Shown here: one piece after another, positions 1 to 11,703 of the stretch
Layout of the letters: each line of letters opens with the position of its first letter
Numbering within the stretch: the first letter of the stretch is position 1
Assembly: GCF_003073045.1 (NCBI RefSeq)
Contig: NC_037602.1
Location: forward strand, 682,001-746,000
DNA length: 64,000 nt
Direction of reading: 5' to 3'
Source: Pomacea canaliculata
Taxonomy: Eukaryota; Mollusca; Gastropoda; Architaenioglossa; Ampullariidae
Position numbers and translations under genes: made by a program
The notes under the pieces: generated by a model
The model's input: only the letters and a program-made list of their open reading frames with translations
What the model was told of the DNA's origin: nothing
Databases searched by the model: none

Positions 1-2157
1 CATTAATTTCAGCTATTGCAGGACTCCATATAAAAAATAATGTAACTAAAAACTTCAAAATATTCAGGCTTTAAATACACATAAATCAAGTGTGCGCGTG
101 TTTAATTTCAATCCAAGGGAAGCAACTTTTTAAAAGCCTCCAACACCATATCAGACCACACTGAAAATAAGGACTTCTAAGGACCTAAGGCTCTGGAAAC
201 TATTTTAAAGACCATTTGATGTTTTCATAACGTGCGAACAAAACTAAATATAAGTCATCTGTCACTAATTTTATTTTTTCACAGATTTATAGATTAAAGA
301 AAGAGGATGTAACACAATTTGGGGCACAATTTAATTAGCAATTTTCTTATCAGGGCTGAAAATGTTTCAGCTCTAAGGTGTTTTTTATTCTTCCCATATT
401 TTTCTGCTTTTAAATTAGCTTCAGTCATGGAAGCAATATTCAAAGATATATTGCAAATTTCTCACTGTGCTTTTGTCTTTTTTCCCTACAATATACAGTT
501 TTTGTAATTGTTTTCCTTTAACTATGCTGGAAACTGCACATTACAACTTTCCAGGGATGATGTTTTTGTTTGCTGCCCTGCTGTTTGCATAAAAAAATGT
601 ATCCAGAATGAAGCCTATCACACAAATAAAAATTATTCCTTATGCATGAGTGGGAGTTAAAATGTTTCTTGGGACTCAAGTAAGTCAATCCAAACATCAC
701 ACATTTTTTATGTCTGAAGTTCACAAAATCTGAAGAATTGTTAGTGATCAAAATAGCCTGACAATAAATGATTTAAAACATATGTATGTGGATAGATACC
801 CCATTGTCTTTTATATAGCTGTCTCTTATGACCGCCCAGAATTTTTTTTTGTCACTTTCCTATTCCCCTTCACCTTTCAACCCACTGAGCCCTCCAGTGT
901 TGAATGTGAGCTTGTGATGAAGAACTTCAAAGCCTTTTATAGCTCCCAACCTCATGACATTTCTATTCTGAATAGTGACAGTTAAAAGTCGCAAATCTAT
1001 TTAAAACTTGCACAATGAAAAACTAGGATTGTTGGAACTGTCTTCCTATAGTTCTCCTTATTCTTACCAAGTTCAGATCTCATCCTTTTTGACTGCTTGC
1101 CCCCTTCCAGTCATTTAAAATTTTATTTTTTGCCCCAGGTTGTTTTTTTTTTACAGGATGGAGATGTCACACCCTTACTTATGGCAGGAAAGAATGGTTT
1201 GACTCAGGGCAGGGAGGTGAAAAGCACAGACGATGCTGGTTACATCAGCAGTTATTATTACAATAGTAGGTATGCTTGGATAATTGCTTCAATCTAGCCT
1301 ATCAAGTATCCTCTTCTTCTTGTTCCTAATCATCCCCATTGGAGCATAGAGCCGTAACTAACCATGCCATCGGACCCAGTTCTGGGCGTCCCTTTCCAGT
1401 TGGGACCATGTCATGCCAGCTGCCCCCGGCCTTGTTGTAGACTGATCTCTTCCATGTCTGTCTGGGTCTCTCAAACCTGCGCCTCCCCTGTGAGTTCCAG
1501 CTCAGCTTTTTGAAAGGTCAGCCAGCTTTTTGAAAGGTGTGACTGATCCAGCTCCACTTCCGCTTCTTGATGTTTAGGCTGGCAGGTTTTAGGTTGTTTC
1601 TTTCCCATAGGTCTGTATTAGAGATCTTCTTGGGCCATCTGATGTTGAGGATGTGGCGAAAACGTCTGCTGACAAATGTCTGAATCTTGTTGGTGATGGT
1701 GTTTGTCACATGCCATGTCTCAGATCCACATAGAAGGACTGACTTTACATTTGCGTTGAAGATGCGGATCTTGGTGTGTAGAGATAATGCTTTGGAGTTC
1801 CAGTTTGAAAGCAATAAGTATGTCTTGTAGATTTTGACAGGACTATGACAAGATTTGGAATAGTGGAGTGGAAGAAGAATAACAAATACACTTTACAGAA
1901 AATAAGGACCAACAAGCACCTTACTGCAATTTATAAGGATCAATTCACTAAAATTAAGCACTTTAATGTCTTATTTTGCCCACCCCAAATCTACAAGCAC
2001 CTATAAGCACCAAGGCACCTATAAGAACAGTACGCATCTTGAAGGATCTTTACTGTTTTATATGGTGCCTGGACTATTTGTCAATAAAATCATGATTATA
2101 AATAATCATATTTGATTTCAATAACAGAGAAAATTTGCTAAAATATACAGGTCTCAC
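1..2157. other. ALDH intron (continues off left edge)
   Basis: AT-rich sequence follows the donor at 2157/2156 on the minus strand. No ALDH exon matching the expected continuation (G-P-G-V-V-N-I) was found in any frame, so the next exon should lie left of position 1. The only recognisable content is a LINE fragment at about 1312-1815. Confidence 0.6.
1312..1815 (-). mobile_element. LINE fragment (family A, 3' end of the reverse transcriptase ORF)
   Basis: The minus strand encodes the C-terminal tail of an endonuclease-reverse transcriptase: W-N-S-K-A-L-S-L-H-T-K-I-R-I-F, V-L-L-C-G-S-E-T-W, I-L-N-I-R-W-P and W-S-W-I-S-H-T. It is clearly the same family as the longer copy at 56515-57785, including a shared 3' end beginning TCTTCTTCTT on the plus strand. 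It is 5'-truncated, decayed, and sits in an ALDH intron. The hexamer AAGTAT lies close to both ends but is too short to call a target duplication. Confidence 0.8.
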
Positions 2158-5100
2158 CTCCTTGACCAATGATGCAATGAAAAGGGCGGACAGTGGTGTT
2201 TGTTCTGCAGGTTTAATGATGACCACATTGCCAGCAGCCAGGGCAGGTGCCAGCTTCCAGGTAAACATAGGTGTAGGGTAGTTCCACTGCAGACAAAACA
2301 TGGTGCTTGTGCATTGAGGGAAACAAAGTTTATATACTGATGTAGACACACAATTTATATATTGATATAAAAGTGCACTTACACCTACTGTTCATACATG
2401 GTAGAGGTAAGAAGATGTCTAAAAAGCTCTGACAACTGCACATAAGCTAAGAGCTCAATTTTATAGATTAGGTAGTAGATACTGACTAAACTAATTACAT
2501 TGTTTGCACAAAGTTAAGATGATTTTGTAGATTACTTTCATTATCAAAAACCAAAAGATGGCTCATTTGTATCAGATCGATCATCTTCCACCCTTTGTAT
2601 GTAAAACTATCTGAGAACTATCTGATCACCTACAGTCAAAGCTGACCATATATGGTCAAAAGGTGCAGAAGACACAACATTAAACTCACAGGAATGATCT
2701 GGCCACACACTCCAACTGGCTCATGGCGAGTGTAGCAGAAAAAGTCACCATCTGAGAATAGCAAGTTTGGATTTTACTGAGAGAGAAACTGAGACAAAAG
2801 GGGAGAACGACATATACAGAATAAACCTCTCTCATAACATTGGTTTTCCTCAAGAAATCACCTGGAAATAATTTAACTCAACCATGCATCATCTCAGAAT
2901 ATGAAATAAAACATCTTGGCAAGATATTCAAATATCATGATGTCATCAAAAAATATTGTGATCCAATCATAAGTTATGACAATACTCACTGATAGGTATG
3001 GTCTTGCCGTGAATCTTGTCAGCCCACCCAGCATAGTACCGCAAGACTTGTAAGGAGAAGTGCACATCCCCAAGAGCAGACAGGTATGGTTTGCCATTGT
3101 CAAGAGTGTCAATGCTCTATCAAATATTACATACACTTAAATACAAGCACTGTTTATTCGTGAACAATGAATCAAATGAAAAAAAAATAAGTTAGGAGAG
3201 TAATTCGGTGGAATAACAGTATATCTGTAAATCTCACAGAAAAAGGAGGACCCAATAACAGATCTGTAAAGACAATCTGTGAGCAAAGAAAAGCAAGCAG
3301 GGTTGCAGAAATATATCATCAGGGCAACACACAGATCGTTAATTAGCTGACGTGCTTCTACTGCGACTGTTTCATTTAAGGTATTTTGGCTGCAGCCCAG
3401 AGGAAGTTAAAGAATGGGAATTTTTTTATGGGCCCCTAAAAAGGAGTACTGTATAATAAGCACAAATATGTTTTAATCTTCAAGGTTCACACATACACAT
3501 ACTCGCATGGAAGTAAAAGGGAGGAATGTGTTTGAAAAACATGACAAAGGCATAAAGAGGATCTTACAGCAATCATTGCAATGTTTTTCTCTATTAGGTC
3601 TGCAAGCCGAAACAGAAGCTGTCCACGAACGCTGGCATCCATACGTCTCCATGGTGATCCCAGCTTGAAAGCTTCTCTGGCTGCATCAACTGCCTTGTCA
3701 ACATCAGCCTGCACATGGAGATATCACCTTCAACTCTGAGATCACTGAGTACACTAGCCGCTGAAACCAGCAAAATTATGCCTTACAGACTGTTCACACT
3801 ATTACAGCTGAGCTTAGGAGTGATCTTGCTTTGCAGTTTTTTTCCCCCCATCAAGAAAAAAAATGAGGGAATGAAATGCATAGGATGTATATGCAAAATT
3901 TGTACAAAATATTCTATTCCTTAATAAGCCAAAAAAGGACCTCTTTCAGTGTACTGCGCAGTCATCGACATGAACCAGACTCGATCTTTGCTCCCAATCT
4001 GATCAGAATTAAGCATTTCTGCCAACATGTTTCCAAATAATAATAACAAAAAACAACAACTGATGCAAGTGCTGGTCTACAGCATGGAAGTTATTAGCAT
4101 TTTGATTGCCTCCCTGCCCCTGTCCACCCACGTGGCTTAGACCCAAGCTCCCAATCAATACTTCTCTCATCATCTCCTGCTTTCTTACATGCAGGAGTCA
4201 CTATAGCTCTATCCTATTCTGTATCTTTTTGTGCACACACTGCTGTAATGTTTCTGTAATTCTAGTTGCTATCACTCTGTTTTATCTTCTTTTACACATA
4301 CTGCTCATAACAGCGATTTGCTGTTTCTAGTTCTATCATCTTACACAATATTACTGTTTTCAGTTACCTGAAAGTGCACGGTTTTCATAATTCATGTGTT
4401 CCTACAAGCAAAGTACCCAAGCTCTTGTGCCAAGTTGATCAGTGATTGTATCTGCTCTACAGCTAATGGTTTCTTAAATTTTTCTCTAAGATGAAATGGC
4501 TGCCTGCTTATCTCTGGCATAACAATACAGATAAAGCAGGACCATTTCACTTTCCTCACCTTGTCAGCTTCCTGTACATCAATAATTTTCTCCCCTGTAG
4601 ATGGGTTTATGGCTGGAAATGTCTTGCCACTATCAGAGTTGACAAACTCGTTATTGATAAATAACTGAAACAGAACAGTAAGTAAACATCCAGACTAATC
4701 ACACTCAGATTCTCTGTAGAAATGTATCAGCATCATGAAACCTAATAATTTGTGTCTGCAGCATAATATTCATGATGATTTGAGCTAACATTTAAAGTTT
4801 TTATTATACCAAAATTGACCATAGAAATTTTACTTAGCAACATTGTAAAATCTTCCTTCTTCAAATGAGTGTTTTCTGGCGAGTAATAGATTCTACTGGG
4901 TCCAAAATGTCAAACACCGGGGATGCGGAGGTGGAGATTCGAGCCCGACTGGCGAAAGCCAGCCAGGCCTTCGCCTCACTCAGGAGCACATGGAAGGCAA
5001 AAAACATCAGTCAGAAGATCAAGCTGAGAATCTTCAAGTCAACTGTGATCAGCACCCTCCTTTACGGATCAGAATCTTGGAAGATGACTAAAACCATCAG

Positions 5101-8100
5101 TAACAAGCTTGACGTCTTCCAAAACAGATGCCTCAGGCGCATACTTAACATCTTTTGGCCAAACACCATCACCAACGAAGAACTCCACCGAAGAACTGAA
5201 ACCGAGTCCATCACCACGCAGGTTCAACGAAGGCGTTGGCGATGGATTGGACATGTGCTCCGCCAGCAGACAGCAGACCTCTCCAGAGTTGCCCTACGAT
5301 GGACTCCAGACGGCCGAAGAAAATGAGGCCGCCCAAAGGAAACTTGGAGAAGAACAGAGGAAAGGGAGATGAAGGGAAAGGGCTGGACATGGGGTCACCT
5401 AGAGCGGGTTTCAGCCGATCGACATCGGTGGCAGACTCTGGTTGAGGCCTTATGTGCAACCTGATGCACGAAGAGGAATAGATAGATAGATAGAATAGAT
5501 TCTACATAACTAGTACAAGACAGATTTATTATATGTATACACATTTATTTTGAACCTTATGTACAAAATGTTTTGTGGCCAAACTTTAAATGACAAGCCA
5601 CACCTAAGCTGTTGTGCCTGTTGCACAAAGCCCTCTCACTTAATTACACAGCAAATGAAATGACATTGACACAAATTTATAATCTACTTCAAAATTTCAA
5701 ACCATAAGATGAATTTTTAAAAATTTGTAAATTTAAAACTAGATTATAACATTACAAGAGCACATAACACTATTTCAATACACTCACCAACACATATTAC
5801 TTCCACCATATAGTCTAGCATTGCCTCACACCGCCAGCATCTACACACTTGAATAATGCTATCTCCCTTTCACTCATTTTTGTGATTCACTTGCATAAAG
5901 GGATTTTTAATTTGTTGTCAACAGTGAAGATAAGTGTTTTAGTGCCCTGTTAACACTTCATTGATATTGTAACAAATCCACAGGACAATGTATAACTTTC
6001 AGCACATTCTGCTGTTAACTTAGTGCGTTGCAGTAGTTCCAAAATAATCTGTGCTGAGATTACAATGCATATTTTACAATGCTCTTTCACCTGTACTTAT
6101 AGCTATGTATCTGTACAACTACTTTCTATGCAGCAGCTAACAACTACACTACAACAGTTTTTGTGCAACAACTTGTCGGCAGATGTGATAAAGATTATCT
6201 GACTCAAGTTCAAGCTTGTTTTCTTCCTCTTATCTATGTACTACATACAGTTTGGGCACAGGCAGTGTCCTTCAACAAGCCTGACAACAAGTACAGGCAC
6301 ACCTCCAGCCCTGACACACTTTCAGGATCATTAATAATACATTGAGAATTTAATGAAATCAAGCCAAAACATGCACATTAAAAGCATGGGCTACGTCTGC
6401 TTTTTGATTCATTCTCTCCAGTCAAACTTTATTCATCAGACCTACTAAATCACAATGTTGCTTCCCCATCCTACCTCTGTACTTTGCCGGAATATAAGAA
6501 GCTTTAGCTGTACACATCAGTTGAAGGGCAAGTTTTTAAGTAAAAAACTAAAATCCCTTTTATAAAATCATCTGCAAAAACTTAGCTAGTAACCTGGATG
6601 AATTTGCTTCATTTGTGCAGGCACCAAAATCCTTGGCTATACTTGTATAATCTAACACATTTCAAAAGATGTAATTCTATGTGGTTATTTAAACAGGATT
6701 TGAATGAGCCTAAAGCAATACATATAAGTTCTCTATACACTTAACCAGTTAAGCTGGTTCATGATAAGACTCACTGAAATGCTGCATCATGCCCCTGAAT
6801 GACCTAGGAAAAGTACCATTAAATAAAGATAAACAGAAAGCAGCAAGTGCTGACTCAAATCAGAAGCAGTCAAAATCAGGTGAGGTGAGGGATCATACTT
6901 CACAGAGGGTACTTTTAACTATCTCTGTGTCAGCCTTGAACACCTGGCATATCCCGGCAAAAGCATGCCAGCAAAGTTATTAAAACTCTGAAATGCCACT
7001 GGCATTTTGGCATGATACAGGTGACTTAACTGCGAGCTAGGAACTTTAAATATTGTGGACAGAAGATGCATGTAGACTGTATAATCTGCAATTACAACTT
7101 AAAACAGTAAGATAGTAAAGGTTAATTCCATCTTTGGATTACTCACTAACAACCATATTAAAAAAAGCTTTGACAATGCAATGCATACATGTGAACTGGT
7201 TCAAAACTTATCTTTTGTATACTTTGAACCTTTTGTTGGTCTATCTGTGTGTGAGAGAATATAAATGTATAGTTTAAAAATCAAGTGGCTGATTTCCAAA
7301 GTTTGGATGACGGATGACTTGCAATTTACACGAGGAATGTGCTCAAGAAGGAGTGGATGTAATTTAAAAATGTCCTGCAAGTGAAAACAATTTTTTTTCT
7401 TATTAGAGATGATGGTAATATTTTCTTACCTATTATAATGAATTTGATTTTTTTAGCCCTATATACATTTTTTTTCTTCATGCAAGATTCAGTTCTCAAG
7501 CAATCACTTCTGAGGGTGTAGCCTCTGATCCTGTTTCAAGTCAGTTGAAAGGCTTGTATATGTAGCTGAACACTTGTACATGTTGCTGAACACTTGTACA
7601 TGTTGCTGACACAGCATGCCCAATAGAAGTATATTTGTTTTTTGTTTTTTTCAATAAAATTGACAAAATGTTTTTCTGTTTCCAACTTTCCTATAGGGTA
7701 TAGAGGGTGGGATAGGCAGCCTGGCAGAAATGAAATACCTGCAGCAGTAAAGACTGGGCTGCTATAATGAAAACAAAACTCACAGTGCCAACTGATAATG
7801 GAGTAAAGATGATCATTACGAACCAGAAAATGTTTTCGTTTTATTTCAATGAATCGGCGTTTGACATGATTAAAAGTTTGTGGTAAATGCTTGATATTTT
7901 TTTTGCCACGTCAAGATATTGTTTGAAGTCTTCACCTAACATGGATGGATGGCTCAAGGACTAATTATTGTACAAAATTTCGCGGTCACAGCAGAAATGT
8001 GCAGACCGCCAAAGTGTCGTCTGCCTTCAGCGCCAACCGTCAGTTGATACAAAAGTAGTTCACACTCATCTGCATTCAAAAGTGAAACAAGTATCTGATA

Positions 8101-8153
8101 CCAACCTGTGTGTATTTGATTTCGGGGTTACGAATCGGCTCTGGGTGGCCCAT
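2158..8153 (-). CDS. Aldehyde dehydrogenase, ALDH1/ALDH2 type, N-terminal half (gene runs off left edge)
   Basis: NAD(P)-dependent oxidation of aldehydes to acids is the family role. Six coding exons with GT-AG borders and matching phases read on the minus strand: 8106-8153, 4560-4664, 3568-3708, 2990-3116, 2690-2751 and 2158-2286 (204 residues). Exon 1 starts [16 protein letters not shown], typical of the cytosolic ALDH1A N-terminus and without a mitochondrial presequence. Later landmarks are FINNEF and NPSTGE (exon 2), [10 protein letters not shown] (exon 3), DTLDNGKPY and YYAGWADKI (exon 4), [12 protein letters not shown] (exon 5), then WN-P and IIKPAEQTP (exon 6), which form the coenzyme-binding region. 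The catalytic Glu and Cys lie in later exons outside the window. The start is chosen because the short exon joins exon 2 in phase 0 and matches the family. Intron 1 is 3.4 kb and contains a LINE. Retinal dehydrogenase or a general ALDH cannot be separated on this half. Confidence 0.93.
4897..5493 (+). mobile_element. 5'-truncated LINE (family B) with 12-bp target-site duplication
   Basis: The plus strand encodes the tail of a LINE reverse transcriptase [59 protein letters not shown] and [11 protein letters not shown], then a frame change into the usual basic C-terminus. The copy ends in a short ATAG tandem tail. It is flanked by identical 12-mers AATAGATTCTAC at 4885-4896 and 5494-5505, so both ends are defined to the base. 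It lies antisense to the ALDH gene in intron 1. A second member of this family is at 60506-61938. The clade looks RTE-like but is not certain. Confidence 0.92.
5506..8105. other. ALDH intron 1, no further feature seen
   Basis: AT-rich non-coding sequence lies between ALDH exons 1 and 2. Short open frames occur but none shows a domain, splice context or family resemblance. A small direct repeat around 7560-7610 (TGAACACTTGTACATGT twice) is the only local structure noted. Confidence 0.5.
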
Positions 8154-8300
8154 GTTTTCTTTACAATCTCCGCCGTGAAGTGAAGAAGCCAAACGACGCG
8201 CAGCCAGACGACGAGATGCTGTGGCCTTGAGTGCGCGCCGTTGTCACGTGGCTTGTGACGTCAGCTTCTTGGGTACACACGCCGGGTAGTCGCTGGCGTA
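8154..8300 (-). promoter_or_regulatory. Candidate promoter of the aldehyde dehydrogenase gene
   Basis: The stretch directly upstream of the ALDH start codon is richer in GC and CpG than its surroundings. It holds a perfect CRE palindrome TGACGTCA (8256-8263) and an E-box CACGTG (8245-8250), both about 100 bp from the ATG. No TATA box is evident. This is an inference from motif and position; the transcription start is not visible. Confidence 0.4.
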
Positions 8301-8745
8301 CGTGTGTGTGTGTAGAGACTCTGACATACCGTCACATACGTGTGTTTGTTTGTGTAGAGACACTGACATACGTGTGTGTTTTATTTGTGTAGAGACACTG
8401 TGTAGAGTTGTGTAGATCGAGTCACTGACACGTGTGTGTGTGTGTGTGTTTTATTTGTTTAAATACACTGTGTATAGACACTGTGTAGAGTCACTGACAC
8501 ACGTGTTTTATTTGTGTATAGACAGTGTTGTGCTGTGCAGAGTCACTAACACGTGTGTGTGTGTGTGTGTGTTTTATTTGTTTAAATACACTGTGTATAG
8601 ACACTGTGTAGAGTCACTGACACACGTGTTTTATTTGTGTATAGACAGGGTTGTGCTGTGCAGAGTCACTAACACGTGTGTGTGTGTGTGTGTGTGTTTT
8701 ATTTCAATACACTGTGTATAGACACTGAGTAGAGCTGTGTAGAGT
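8300..8745. repeat. TG-rich tandem repeats with a roughly 122-bp unit
   Basis: A larger unit (an ACACGTGTG run, TTTTATTTGTTTAAATACAC, GTGTATAGACACTG, GAGTCACT) recurs with CACGTG anchors near 8428, 8549 and 8672, giving a period of about 121-123 bp and about 2.5 copies. Simpler versions precede it from 8300. The open frames here are repeat artefacts. Confidence 0.8.
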
Positions 8746-9221
8746 CACTGTGTGTGTGTCGCGGGGTGGGAGATGCCCGTATGGTACCTATATTTTTTGT
8801 CAAGTCGTTGGCATGGATGGTCACATTCCCACATTTGTCACACTGCATGTAGACTTGACAATATTTTAAATGAAAGTAGGGGCTGGCACACCGGAGATAA
8901 ACACCTTCTAATATATATATACGTAGATATGTTTATGTAGGGCCGGTGCAAAGAGTTATCAGTGCCTTTAAATTTAGTTACGTATATGCCAAAAGGCGTA
9001 CTCAATACATATAATGGGGACAGCCAAATAAGTCTGTCTTGCAACGTTGTTGATCTCATATATTTTTTAATTAAGGAAATAAAATTAAGGTAAAGACATA
9101 CAAATCGTGTTAATAAAATGCACACAGCTATATGACAGCGCATAAAAGTATGCAAACTTATCTGTTCAAACTCTCATCACGTGGCTGTAGGACAGTCTGC
9201 ACTGTGCGGCGAAGTGCAGTC

Positions 9222-9577
9222 CACAGATACATTGTTACACAACAGTTCAGTTCACAGATACATTGTTACACAACAGTTCAGTTCACAGATACATTGTTAC
9301 ACAACAGTTCAGTTCACAGATACATTCTTATACAACAGTTCAGTTCACAGATACATTCTTATACAACAGTTCAGTTCACAGATACATTGTTACACAACAG
9401 TTCAGTTCACAGATACATTGTTACACAACAGTTCAGTTCACAGATACATTCTTACACAACAGTTCAGTTCACAGATACATTGTTACACAACAGTTCAGTT
9501 CACAGATATATTCTTATACAACAGTTCAGTTCACAGATACATTGTTACACAACAGTTCAGTTCACAAATACATTCTT
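9222..9577. repeat. 31-bp minisatellite, 12 copies
   Basis: The unit CACAGATACATT + 7-mer + AACAGTTCAGTT repeats exactly every 31 bp from 9222 to 9563. The central 7-mer alternates between GTTACAC, CTTATAC and CTTACAC, giving variant units in an irregular order. Because 31 is not a multiple of 3, three overlapping open frames of 141-177 codons result; they are not genes. Confidence 0.97.
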
Positions 9578-10292
9578 CTCGACCGGCCCCTTCCCCATCC
9601 ACCAACGCCGACCCTCCTCCGACCCCTTCTTCCCCGCTGGTCACTGCAAACATGTCCTCGAATAATGGGCTTTTCCTGTAATGCATGAGCTGAGAAACTA
9701 GAGTGGTGAAGTCAACCCACTAGGCAGAAGAAAGATTTCCTGCAAATGTCATTAATAAATTTTATGAACATATTTTCCCCTCACATTATTTATCTGAAAA
9801 AACCAACAGCAGGCCTAGTTTGCCTAATGGTAGAACCGACCCTGGGTTGATGATAAGTGATAACAGAATTAAACTCCATCGGCGCCATGCTGTCACGATT
9901 GGACGTCGCCATTTTGCTGAGACAACTCCGATAAACTGAGTTTAGGACGACAGTAAAAGTTACTTCCCTTGGAGTAATGTTTGATCAATTTTGCAGACGA
10001 CGCGCGCGCGCTCTCTGGATGACTAGCCACTTGACTGACCTAAGCTTGCATGACGACCTTTTGAAGCCTCATATATATATATACACACACACACGATCGC
10101 AAAACGAGAAACACTTACTGATGAATTAAATGAATTTATCTTACATTTTCGCCACAAAAGTAGCCCCTGCGTCTCGGCCGTGACATCGAATACAACATGA
10201 TTATCCGTGGATGTAAACAGGTGTGTAAAAGGAAGAAGTGGGAGGATATTGGGATGTAGGTGCTTTACCCCTAGCAGCAACTAAGGCAATAT

Positions 10293-10420
10293 CATGGCAA
10301 GGCTGCCAGCCATGTAAATAGACGCAAAACGCAGAGAAAGAACACCGTGTCCAAGACGAGATCTGAACCCAGGGCTGCCAACCCTCACTGAATTGGTGAC
10401 AGATGCTAACCGCTGTGCCC
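10293..10420 (-). mobile_element. tRNA-derived SINE, copy 1
   Basis: On the minus strand a tRNA-like head reads GGGCACAGCGGTTAGCATC (A-box-like), then GGGTTCAGATCTCG (B-box-like). A shared body follows with CTTTCTCTGC and a short TTTACATGGCTGGC tail. The same structure occurs at 34001-34133. It is not a functional tRNA: no cloverleaf or anticodon stem can be drawn with confidence. Confidence 0.72.
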
Positions 10421-11334
10421 GTAAAAAGACGAAGGAAGAAGATTACAAGAAGAAGGCATCACATCAATATCAAATTCTAAATTCTGCAAAAAAGAAATTT
10501 AAGAGGATTTTTAACTTCTAAACTAAAAATCAAGCAAGATATCCAATAAGCTCGGTAAACAAGCCTGTGTTTTAGTTAAAATTACATTGTGTGTTCGGGT
10601 AGACCAACAGTTTAACACAACTTCTCAGCGTTCCACCGATGTCACGTGTTTGTCAGGTTTGTGTTTCTGCCTCATCTGATTGCCATTGTGTTCATTGACT
10701 TAATTATCGACTGCTTCGTGATTTTGGTCTTCTGGTCCATTGCCGAGAAGGGAGGACTGAAGTCGTCTGATGAAAGTGTGTTTTTCGGGAACTCTTGCCA
10801 CATTTTGTAATGAAAACGGATTTTCCCTAAACATTTTTTTAAAGTTATGGATCATATCATTGCTATGTCGCCTAACATTGGTGTTAAGACGATGGTGAGA
10901 GAATGAACTGAGGCTGTTTCTCGAAAAGCAGTGAGATGAAAACATATAGAATATTGCTAGTTTGATACATGTGAACATATGTGAAGCAAATTATTCTTCA
11001 AAAATACGTCTTTCAGCAATCTTTCAGACCTTTGAACATGCCGTTGCCACCTCAAATACTACGAAGGCTGACTTCAATCATGTTATTGCTTACAAACATC
11101 AGGATGATTACTAACTGGCAATACTGTGGTGAAGGTGTTGCTTTATGGGGACTTTATCTTTTTCTCACAAGCAGTCGCCAACAATCGACCATAGTTCTAG
11201 TCCAAGTGCTCCAGGGGCACTACACACTTCAAATTTTAAACACTTTTAGGCTTCACACCTATTTAATTAGTTTCATAGAAACACAGTACACAATACAATT
11301 AACTTTAAAAACAAAAAACAAAACAACAACAACA

Positions 11335-11379
<45 letters not shown>

Positions 11380-11530
11380 CTAAAACTGCAGACTCGTTCC
11401 TGTCAGCACGCGTTTCGTGCGCAGTAGGATGAAGCTCGCTCAAGACATCTACATGGCATAGTCACGATTTTAGAAAATTTTTCTAAATTTGTTTCTTTAG
11501 AACAGTTTTAATTTTTAGAAACATGTTGTG
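10421..11530. other. Intergenic stretch, (CAA)n microsatellite only
   Basis: AT-rich intergenic DNA. The only structured element is a CAA/ACA microsatellite at about 11325-11380. Its translation gives a poly-Gln open frame that I regard as an artefact. Confidence 0.5.
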
Positions 11531-11703
11531 TCCCACACCTTGATGGGGCCTGTGTAGCGGTGGGTGACGTGTAGGTAGCCGAGACGGGTGTCCACCCCAC
11601 TAGTCCCACACCTTGGAGCTGGGTGACGTGTAGGTGGCCGAGACGGGTGTCCACCCCACTAGTCCCACACCCTGACGGGGCCTGTGTAGCGGTGGGTGAC
11701 GAG
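11531..11703. repeat. Tandem partial duplications of the GCNT-like gene's 3' end
   Basis: TCCCACACC[T/C]T blocks begin at 11531, 11604 and 11663, each followed by GGGTGACG and, in the first two, GTAGGT[A/G]GCCGAGACGG. The third block is the authentic coding end and stop of the glycosyltransferase; the first two are downstream copies spaced 73 and 59 bp apart. The middle copy lacks about 14 bp. They sit in the presumptive 3' UTR. Confidence 0.85.

Noticed and set aside
9132-9688. Three overlapping open frames of 141-177 codons with repeated SSVHRYI/QFTDT peptides
   Set aside because: They are products of a 31-bp minisatellite read in three frames, not genes.
10293-10420. Possible tRNA gene on the minus strand
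   Set aside because: A- and B-box-like motifs are present but no cloverleaf; the sequence recurs at 34001-34133, as expected of a SINE.
10981-11427. 148-codon frame with a poly-Gln run
   Set aside because: The Gln run is a (CAA)n microsatellite and the remainder has no family features.
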